Source of the DNA: Verrucomicrobiota bacterium
GTDB lineage: Bacteria > Verrucomicrobiota > Verrucomicrobiia > Chthoniobacterales > JACTMZ01
Direction of reading: 5' to 3'
Length of the DNA stretch: 40,102 nucleotides
NCBI GenBank assembly: GCA_014584375.1
Contig: JACTMZ010000139.1
Coordinates: 1-40,102, forward strand
Position numbers and translations under genes: made by a program. Below, piece after piece: positions 25,793 to 33,122 of the stretch (the stretch's first letter is position 1; every line of letters starts with the position of its first letter). A model generated the notes under the pieces. It ran no database searches, was not told where the DNA came from, and saw nothing but the letters and a program-made list of their open reading frames with translations.

Positions 25793-28021
25793 ATGGCGAG
25801 TGACATTCAGACTTTGCACACGGAGCTCCTGGCCAAGGGGCTTGCGTCCGCCTTGGACACTCCGGAAACACAGCGCGATTTGCAGGGGGCTTTGGCTCAT
25901 GCCAACGGGATTCCCGAGGAGCAGGCACTTGAATGGCTGGCCCTGCAATTTGAAATGCTGCCCCTGCGCGCAACCCGCCCCTCAATTTCCACCCAGTGCG
26001 AGACGGTATTTCGCTCGTTTGCCACGGGTGACCGTCGGGAGAATTCCACGCCATGGATTCCCGTAGGCACGGTCGGCCCGCTGCTCATTTGCGGTCATTA
26101 CAACCCGACGGCCTCCGATACATGGGACGTTCCCCGCGCCTTCATGATTCCCGTGCTGATTGAGCAGGAGCAGTACGCCGAATACCTGAAAATTCTCGAC
26201 GAAAGAATCAAGGTGCGCCCGATCAGTCCGAAAACTCCGCACCCTGCACCCGTCCCGCCGGAAAAAGGTTGCTCACCCGAAACCGCCCTCAAATGGCTGC
26301 TCACGGAATATCCGTTTTCCGAAGAGGAAAAGGCGCGCTTCTCGGATGCCCTTGAAAAGCTCGCCGGCGTCGGTGCCCAGCATGTCATGGGCGCCAAATC
26401 CCTGCCATCCGGCCTGGGCGCTGCGCTGCGGCACCTCTGCACCGGGGAAAAAGTCTTCAATGCGGCGCTGGCACCCCGTCAATCCGAATTCCCCGAAAGC
26501 CTGCTGGAAAAACACTCCGTGTTTCCCTTGTTCATCGGTGCCCGCACCGTTTATTTGCTCAGCAACCAAAAGGAAATTTTTGCCTTTGAAGACGAATGGC
26601 TGGCGTCCAACGAGGACAACCGTGAGTTTCGCCCCGTCCTCGACGAAAAGGAGTCCGTCCTCCGCACCATCAATCGTGATCGCAGTGTTGCCGCCGCATC
26701 GGGATCGGCAGCGGTCGAAACCGGACTGACGGAATCCGGCGTCGAGAACATTGTGGACATTGATCCGCGCGAGACCGGGCGCATCAATCCCGCGAGCATC
26801 AACACCACCGCTGAACAGGCTCTCCACTGGGTCTTCAACCGCTCGATCACCGGACGCGCCAGCGATCTGCACATCGAAAAGTACTACAACATGGCCCGGT
26901 TTCGCGCGCGGATTGACGGTGATCTTGTCACGCTTTTTTCCGCGCCCGAGGAAATGCTGCCGCGCTACATCAGCCTCATTAAAAATTATTCCAACATGGG
27001 GCAGGAGAGGCAGGCTGCGCAGGACGGACGTTTTTCCCTGCGTCTCGGTAAGCGGCGCGTGGATTGCCGTGTCTCCGCCATTCCCTGCCGCAAGGATCAG
27101 CAAAAAATCACCATTCGTTATCTCGAGAAGGAGGGCGGCGTTCGCAAACTCAGCGAACTTAACCTTTCAAAACGCAATCTCGATTTGTTTCAATCCTCCA
27201 TGAGCCGCGATCAGGGGCTCATTCTGATCACCGGTCCCACGGGAAGCGGAAAAACCACGACGCTTTATGCCCTGCTCAACAGCGTCAATAGCGAAAATCT
27301 CAACATTCAGACCATCGAAGACCCGATTGAGTACGAGATTGAAGGACTCAATCAAACCCAGACCGATCCGGTTCACGGCATTGATTTCGCCCAAGGGCTG
27401 CGTCGTCTGATGCGCGCTGATCCGGACATCATTCTCATCGGCGAGTGTCGTGACGAGGAAACCGCCAGCGCCGCTGTGAACGCCGCGCTCACCGGGCATC
27501 TGGTTCTCACGACCCTGCATGCCAACGATTGTCTGCGCGCGGTGAGCCGTTTTATTTCCATGGGAGTGCCTCCCTATCTGCTGGCCGACTCCCTGGCGCT
27601 CTCGCAGGCACAGCGCCTTGTTCGCCGCCTGTGCGGCCAGTGCAAGCGCATGGCTCCACTCACGCCGGAACAGCGCCGACTTTTTGAGGTCAACAAAACA
27701 CCGCTGCCAAAGGGAACCAATCACATTTTCGAGGCTGGAGGATGTCCGGACTGCCGCGAAACCGGCTACAGCGGGCGTATTGCGCTGATGGAGCTGTGCC
27801 CGATTGGCAATGAAATCGCCGATCTTATCGCGGTCAACGCCCCCCAGGGAGAAATGCGCAAAATCGCCATGACGCAGGGATTTCGCACGCTTTATCAAGT
27901 GGGGCTTGGGCAGGTGGCTGAGGGGTGGACGACCCTGGATGAAATCAAATGCCTGGCCTACACCGCTGTTTCCCCAGAGGAAACGGCGGCACCCGAGTCG
28001 GACATCGGGATGGAAATCTGA
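25793..28021 (+). CDS. GspE/PilB-family secretion/pilus assembly ATPase
   Basis: Walker A GPTGSGKTTTLYALLNSV, Asp box TIEDPIEYEIEGLNQTQ, Walker B DPDIILIGECRDEETA, Cys4 zinc site CGQCKRM...CPDC. Long divergent N-terminus. ATG 25793 preferred to the ORF-track start at 25739. Confidence 0.92.
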   Translation: MASDIQTLHTELLAKGLASALDTPETQRDLQGALAHANGIPEEQALEWLALQFEMLPLRATRPSISTQCETVFRSFATGDRRENSTPWIPVGTVGPLLICGHYNPTASDTWDVPRAFMIPVLIEQEQYAEYLKILDERIKVRPISPKTPHPAPVPPEKGCSPETALKWLLTEYPFSEEEKARFSDALEKLAGVGAQHVMGAKSLPSGLGAALRHLCTGEKVFNAALAPRQSEFPESLLEKHSVFPLFIGARTVYLLSNQKEIFAFEDEWLASNEDNREFRPVLDEKESVLRTINRDRSVAAASGSAAVETGLTESGVENIVDIDPRETGRINPASINTTAEQALHWVFNRSITGRASDLHIEKYYNMARFRARIDGDLVTLFSAPEEMLPRYISLIKNYSNMGQERQAAQDGRFSLRLGKRRVDCRVSAIPCRKDQQKITIRYLEKEGGVRKLSELNLSKRNLDLFQSSMSRDQGLILITGPTGSGKTTTLYALLNSVNSENLNIQTIEDPIEYEIEGLNQTQTDPVHGIDFAQGLRRLMRADPDIILIGECRDEETASAAVNAALTGHLVLTTLHANDCLRAVSRFISMGVPPYLLADSLALSQAQRLVRRLCGQCKRMAPLTPEQRRLFEVNKTPLPKGTNHIFEAGGCPDCRETGYSGRIALMELCPIGNEIADLIAVNAPQGEMRKIAMTQGFRTLYQVGLGQVAEGWTTLDEIKCLAYTAVSPEETAAPESDIGMEI

Positions 28022-28050
28022 CGGGTGACATTTCGTCGCCCGTCAGATTT
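28014..28050 (+). terminator. 16-bp stem hairpin overlapping gspE-like stop codon
   Basis: AAATCTGACGGGTGAC-ATTTC-GTCGCCCGTCAGATTT: 15 Watson-Crick pairs plus one T-G pair. No downstream T-run. Confidence 0.65.
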
Positions 28051-28130
28051 GGCTTTAATGGAAAAAGGGAAATGGCTATAAAAGCCGATACTTTTATTCC
28101 CTTCGCGAAGAATTTTAAAAATCAATCCTT

Positions 28131-28889
28131 ATGAAAAAAAGCCAGCCACAAGTTGTCATTGATAAAAACAAACAAATCTCCGGAGCCGCTGCGGCGGAGC
28201 TGGGCGCAAAGCTCATTCGTCAGGCGATCAAGCAACGCGGGCGCGCCAACATCATCGTTGCCACGGGAGCCTCGCAGTTTGAAATGCTGCAAAACTTAAT
28301 AAAGGCCAAGGGGATTGATTGGACCAAAGTGACGGCGTTTCACCTTGATGAATATGTGGGCGTTTCCATTACGCACCCCGCGTCATTTCGAAAATATCTT
28401 TGGGAGCGTTTTGTTTCACAGCTTCCGCTTCCGCTGGCCGGGTTCCATTACATCAGCGGCGAAGGCAATCCGCAGGCCGAGTGCAAGCGCGTTGGCGAAC
28501 TCATTAAGAAGCATCCGATTGACGTCTGTTTTGCGGGCATTGGTGAGAACGGTCATCTCGCGTTCAACGATCCGCCGGCGGATTTCAAGGCCACTGCACC
28601 GTATCTCGTAGTGGATCTCGACGAAGCATGTCGCAAGCAGCAGATGGGGGAAGGGTGGTTTAAGACACTTGCCCAAGTTCCGAAAAAAGCCATCTCAATG
28701 TCCATTCGTCAGGTGATGAAATCCAAGGCGATCATTTGCACCGTGCCCGACAAGCGCAAGGCGCAGGCGGTGAAGGACAATCTCACCGGCAAGGTCACGC
28801 CGATGCATCCATCCTCGATTTTGCAGCGGCACAAGGCGGCGTGGTGTTTCCTCGACAAGGACTCCGCCTCCCTTTTGGAAAAGGCCTGA
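28131..28889 (+). CDS. nagB: glucosamine-6-phosphate deaminase (NagB/RpiA/SWI4 family)
   Basis: VTAFHLDEYVGVSITHPASFRKYLWERF; CFAGIGENGHLAFNDPPADF. Confidence 0.9.
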   Translation: MKKSQPQVVIDKNKQISGAAAAELGAKLIRQAIKQRGRANIIVATGASQFEMLQNLIKAKGIDWTKVTAFHLDEYVGVSITHPASFRKYLWERFVSQLPLPLAGFHYISGEGNPQAECKRVGELIKKHPIDVCFAGIGENGHLAFNDPPADFKATAPYLVVDLDEACRKQQMGEGWFKTLAQVPKKAISMSIRQVMKSKAIICTVPDKRKAQAVKDNLTGKVTPMHPSSILQRHKAAWCFLDKDSASLLEKA

Positions 28890-28898
28890 CCACCCGAA

Positions 28899-29831
28899 AT
28901 GCACTCCAGCCTTTTCGACATTCAAATCAACGGCTTCGCCGGCGTTGACTTTCAATCTACCGATTTCACCGCCGCCGATGTGCGGCACGCAGTGGACGCT
29001 CTCGCGAAACATCAAACGCTGCGATTTTTCCCAACGTTTATCACCGACACGATGGAGAGGCTTGAGGCGAAATTCGCGCGATTTGAGGAAATTCGCCGCC
29101 AGGATGCCGTCGTCCGCGAAGCCGCCTGCGGCTACCATTTGGAAGGTCCCTGGCTGAGCCCCGAACCGGGTTTCTGCGGTGCCCACAACCCAAAATACAT
29201 GGGAGCGCCGAATTATGCGGACTTCCAACGTCTGCAATCCGCCGCCGGTGGCAACATCCGTCTGCTGACCGTGGCGCCCGAATGGCCCGGCAGCGCGGAG
29301 TTTATCCGGAAAGTTGTCGCCGATGGTGTCGCCGTCTCCCTTGGGCACACCGATGCGAATGACGCCGCCATTGATGCGGCTGTCGAGGCGGGGGCGCGAT
29401 TTTGCACGCATCTTGGCAATGGCGCTCCGAAAATCATGAACCGACACGACAATGTGACTCAGCGGCTGTTGGCACGTGACGAGCTGATTGCATTTTTCAT
29501 TCCCGACGGAATTCACCTTCCTCCGTCCGTGTTAAAAAATTTTTATCGCGCCAAACCCGAGGGGCGTGCCTTGTTTACAACCGATTGCATGTCGGCGGCC
29601 GGCGCCCCCAATGGAACCTATCGCATTGGCGAAATCGAGGTGTACGTGAATTCCGACCGCATTGTTCGTCAGCCCGGCGGCGAGGGATTTGCAGGCTCGG
29701 CTCTCACCCCCGACGAAGGCGTGACCAATGTCGCCCGCTGGCTCGGCACGGGGGATGAAATGGCCCGCGCGCTTTTTTCGACTGACGTCGCCGACGCCTT
29801 CGGCATCCGCCTGCCGCAAATTCATCCGTAA
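28899..29831 (+). CDS. nagA: N-acetylglucosamine-6-phosphate deacetylase-like amidohydrolase (short form)
   Basis: LFDIQINGFAGVDF, YHLEGPWLSPEPGFCGAHNP, VAVSLGHTDANDAAIDAAVEAGARFCTHLGNG, LFTTDCMSAAG. Confidence 0.8.
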   Translation: MHSSLFDIQINGFAGVDFQSTDFTAADVRHAVDALAKHQTLRFFPTFITDTMERLEAKFARFEEIRRQDAVVREAACGYHLEGPWLSPEPGFCGAHNPKYMGAPNYADFQRLQSAAGGNIRLLTVAPEWPGSAEFIRKVVADGVAVSLGHTDANDAAIDAAVEAGARFCTHLGNGAPKIMNRHDNVTQRLLARDELIAFFIPDGIHLPPSVLKNFYRAKPEGRALFTTDCMSAAGAPNGTYRIGEIEVYVNSDRIVRQPGGEGFAGSALTPDEGVTNVARWLGTGDEMARALFSTDVADAFGIRLPQIHP

Positions 29832-29837
29832 TTTATC

Positions 29838-31166
29838 ATGAGCAAAAAAAAGACCCGTTACGCCGTCGTGGGAACAGGCGGCAGAGTTGGCATGTTCACC
29901 CATCCGATCGCCGGACGCTTCAAGGATGACGCCGAACTTGTCGGCCTCTGCGATCCAAGTGAAGTCCGTCGCACTTATCAACAGCGGCAGCTTTCCGAAG
30001 AATTCGGCGTTCCTCCAATTCCGACCTATGCGGATTTCGATCTTATGATGCGGGAGCAAAAGCCGGACACGGTGATTGTTTGCACGCCGGATTGTTACCA
30101 CCACGAATACATCGTCCGAAGTCTCGATGCCGGAGCGGATGTCATCTCGGAAAAACCGATGACCATTGACGCCGAAAAGTGTCAGGCCATTTTTGACGCG
30201 GTGAAACGCACAGGACGTTCCGTGCGCACGACGTTCAACGTGCGGTGGAGTCCGGGAGCCACCCGGGTTCGCGAGCTGATTGCGGAGGGTGCGATCGGAC
30301 GTATTATGCACGTGGATTACGAATATTTGCTCAACACCTCACATGGGGCCGACTACTTCCGCCGCTGGCACAGTCACAAGGAGATTTCCGGAGGTTTGCT
30401 GCTGCACAAATCAACCCATCATTTCGACCTGATCAACTGGTGGATCAACGGAATTCCTTCGCGCGTGTTCGCCATGGGCGATCTGGTGTTTTACGGGAAA
30501 AAGAATGCAGAAGCCCGTGGCGATGGTGCCTTCACGCGCTACGAACGCTACACCGGCGAACCGGAAGCCGCGAAAGATCCGTTCCGCCTGACCCTCGACG
30601 AAGATCCGCATTTGCGAAACCTCTACCTCGATGCGGAAAAGGAAACCGGCTATATCCGCGATCAAAATGTGTTCCGCGACGGCATTGACATCGAGGACAG
30701 CATGAGCGTCATGGTCAAATACCGCGACGGCGCGGTGTTGACGTATTCACTCAACGCGTATTGTCCTCGTGAGGGCTTCCGGGCATCCATCTCCGGAGAT
30801 CGTGGACGCATTGAATACAGCGAAGAGCATGCGAGCCACATCATCACGGGAGACGCAAAAAGCGCGGGGGACATTGGTCCGACCAGAAAGTTGATTTTGC
30901 AAAAACTTTTTGAGGCACCGCAGGAAATCGCCATTCCGTCCGCCGAAGGCGGCCACGGGGGCGGGGATCCTCTGCTTCAGGAACAAATGTTCTCGCATTC
31001 GGCGCCGAAAGATCCCTTCGGTCGCAGCGCCGGACATGAGCAGGGGGCGGCCTCCCTGCTTATCGGAGCAGCTGCAAACAAGTCCATGTCCACGGGGCTC
31101 CCGGTGAATATTGATGACTTGGTGAAGCTCAATCCGTCAGCCAAGGTTTTGTCCGATCTTATCTGA
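29838..31166 (+). CDS. Gfo/Idh/MocA family oxidoreductase
   Basis: YAVVGTGGRVGMFTHPIAGRF, DVISEKPMTIDAEKCQAIFDAVKRTGR, NVRWSPGATRVRELIAEGAIGRI. Confidence 0.9.
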   Translation: MSKKKTRYAVVGTGGRVGMFTHPIAGRFKDDAELVGLCDPSEVRRTYQQRQLSEEFGVPPIPTYADFDLMMREQKPDTVIVCTPDCYHHEYIVRSLDAGADVISEKPMTIDAEKCQAIFDAVKRTGRSVRTTFNVRWSPGATRVRELIAEGAIGRIMHVDYEYLLNTSHGADYFRRWHSHKEISGGLLLHKSTHHFDLINWWINGIPSRVFAMGDLVFYGKKNAEARGDGAFTRYERYTGEPEAAKDPFRLTLDEDPHLRNLYLDAEKETGYIRDQNVFRDGIDIEDSMSVMVKYRDGAVLTYSLNAYCPREGFRASISGDRGRIEYSEEHASHIITGDAKSAGDIGPTRKLILQKLFEAPQEIAIPSAEGGHGGGDPLLQEQMFSHSAPKDPFGRSAGHEQGAASLLIGAAANKSMSTGLPVNIDDLVKLNPSAKVLSDLI

Positions 31167-31168
31167 TC

Positions 31169-31801
31169 ATGCGGCTGCTTTTTCAGGGCGACTCCATCAC
31201 CGACTGTCAACGGGAGCGTGAGGTGGATGGGCCGGGCGATCCGCTGGGGCACGGTTATCCGTCCCGCATCGCACGCTCATTCACGCCGGAACAGGACTGC
31301 GAAACATTGAACCGGGGCATCAGCGGCAATCGTATCGTGGATCTTTACGCACGATGGAAAATTGACACCCTGATCCTGAAGCCGGATGTGATCAGCATCC
31401 TTGCCGGCGTCAATGACACATGGCATGAAAAAAAATATGGCAACGGGGTGGAAGTGGATCGTTACGCGCAGATCTATCGGCTGCTGCTGGAGTGGACGTT
31501 GAACGTCCTTCCGAATGTGAAGCTCGTCCTTTGCGAACCCTTTGTCCTGCCCTGCGGAAAAGTCACGTCGGAATGGCGTCCGGAGATTGACGCCCGGGGA
31601 GAGGTTGTTGAGAAGTTGGCCCGGGATTTCGGCGCGATTTTCGTGCCGTTCCAAAGTGAGTTTGACAAAGCCCTGACCCAACACCCGGCGGATTATTGGG
31701 CTGCTGACGGCATTCATCCGACGCCATCGGGCCATGAATTGATGGCCTCCTGCTGGCTGCGTCACGCCGGCTCGCTTATTGCGAAAAAAGCGGTGAAGTG
31801 A
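31169..31801 (+). CDS. SGNH/GDSL hydrolase family esterase
   Basis: LLFQGDSITDC, RGISGNRIVDL, ILAGVNDTWHE, AADGIHPTPSGHELMA (blocks I, II, III, V). Confidence 0.9.
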   Translation: MRLLFQGDSITDCQREREVDGPGDPLGHGYPSRIARSFTPEQDCETLNRGISGNRIVDLYARWKIDTLILKPDVISILAGVNDTWHEKKYGNGVEVDRYAQIYRLLLEWTLNVLPNVKLVLCEPFVLPCGKVTSEWRPEIDARGEVVEKLARDFGAIFVPFQSEFDKALTQHPADYWAADGIHPTPSGHELMASCWLRHAGSLIAKKAVK

Positions 31802-31885
31802 TTCTGATTTTTTGAATTCGACCGGAGAACAGGGTCAAGCTTCTTGCCTGAAACAAACCGTTCGGTGAGTCTCGCTTTGGGTTTT

Positions 31886-33061
31886 ATGACAAGAGCGATC
31901 ACAACCATTCTTATTCCGTCGGGCAAATTTTGCTTCGTCCTGATTTTATGGGGCGCACTCCTTGCCTTGGCTCCGGCTTCGGGGCAGGCGGAGATTGTTC
32001 GTTCCGAAGAAGCAGATTTTCGAATTGAAACCGTGGCCGAAGGACTGAATTCCCCCTGGGGAATGGTCAAACTCCCGGACGGACGCTTTCTTGTCACCGA
32101 GCGTCCCGGTCGGTTGCGCATCATTGAAAACGGCGTCTTGCTTCCGGAGCCGGTGGAGGGAATTCCGGAGGTTTGGGCTGTTGGCCAGGGCGGCTTGTTG
32201 GACATTCGACTTCATCCCGACCACACCCGCAACGGCTGGATCTACCTCGCGTTTTCCAAGCCTTCCGAAAAGGGCGCGCTCACCTCGGTGATTCGCGGAC
32301 GACTTAAGGGAAATCGCTTCGTGGATGTGGAAACCATTTTTGATCCGCCGCCGGAAGAGGCATCGAAGGCGGCGATCCATTTCGGATGCCGAATTGTTTT
32401 TGACGACAAAGGGCATGTCTTTTTTTCCATCGGAGATCGCGGTGATGTCACCACTCCGGCCAATCAGGCGCAGCGCCTCGACAACGTCAAAGGCAAGATT
32501 CACCGGCTTATGGACGATGGAAGCATTCCTGCGGACAACCCCTTCGTCACAACGGACGGAGCACGTCCGTCAATCTGGTCCTATGGCAATCGCAATCCGC
32601 AGGGCCTGGCCGTTCAGCCGGGAACCGGACTGCTCTGGGAGAGCGAACACGGGCCGAGGGGAGGGGATGAGCTCAACATCATTCAAAAGGGAAAAAACTA
32701 CGGTTGGCCGACGGTCACTGCCGGCATCAATTACAACGGTTCCCCGATCACCGAACGCACTTCGGCTCCGGGCATGGAAAATCCCGTGAAGCAGTGGACT
32801 CCATCCCCCGCTGTGTGCGGCATGGCGTTTTACACCGGCAATGCCTTTCCACGATGGAAGGGCAACCTTTTTGTAACGGCGCTGGCTCATGCCAAACTTT
32901 TTCGACTCAAACTCAATGGCTCCGCTGTCGAACATCAGGAGGAACTGCTTGCGAACACCGGACGGGTGCGCGACGTGCGATGCTTCGATGATGGCCACCT
33001 TTATGTGATCTACGATCAGGGGAAAATCGTCCGCCTCGTTCCGACAAAACAGGAGCATTGA
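31886..33061 (+). CDS. PQQ-dependent sugar dehydrogenase (aldose sugar dehydrogenase-like)
   Basis: IETVAEGLNSPWGMVKLPDGRFLVTERPGRLRII, WSYGNRNPQGLAVQPGTGLLWESEHGPRGGDELNIIQKGKNYGWP. Signal-like N-terminus. ATG 31886 preferred over TTG 31844. Confidence 0.88.
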   Translation: MTRAITTILIPSGKFCFVLILWGALLALAPASGQAEIVRSEEADFRIETVAEGLNSPWGMVKLPDGRFLVTERPGRLRIIENGVLLPEPVEGIPEVWAVGQGGLLDIRLHPDHTRNGWIYLAFSKPSEKGALTSVIRGRLKGNRFVDVETIFDPPPEEASKAAIHFGCRIVFDDKGHVFFSIGDRGDVTTPANQAQRLDNVKGKIHRLMDDGSIPADNPFVTTDGARPSIWSYGNRNPQGLAVQPGTGLLWESEHGPRGGDELNIIQKGKNYGWPTVTAGINYNGSPITERTSAPGMENPVKQWTPSPAVCGMAFYTGNAFPRWKGNLFVTALAHAKLFRLKLNGSAVEHQEELLANTGRVRDVRCFDDGHLYVIYDQGKIVRLVPTKQEH

Positions 33062-33122
33062 ATGTCCCTGCTTTTGACGCTCGAAATCCGGCGGAAACAG
33101 CAGTAATTCTTGCCCGGTTTCA

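Noticed and set aside
26273-27103. 276-aa minus-strand ORF inside the gspE-like gene
   Set aside because: Shadow of a convincing GspE/PilB ATPase.
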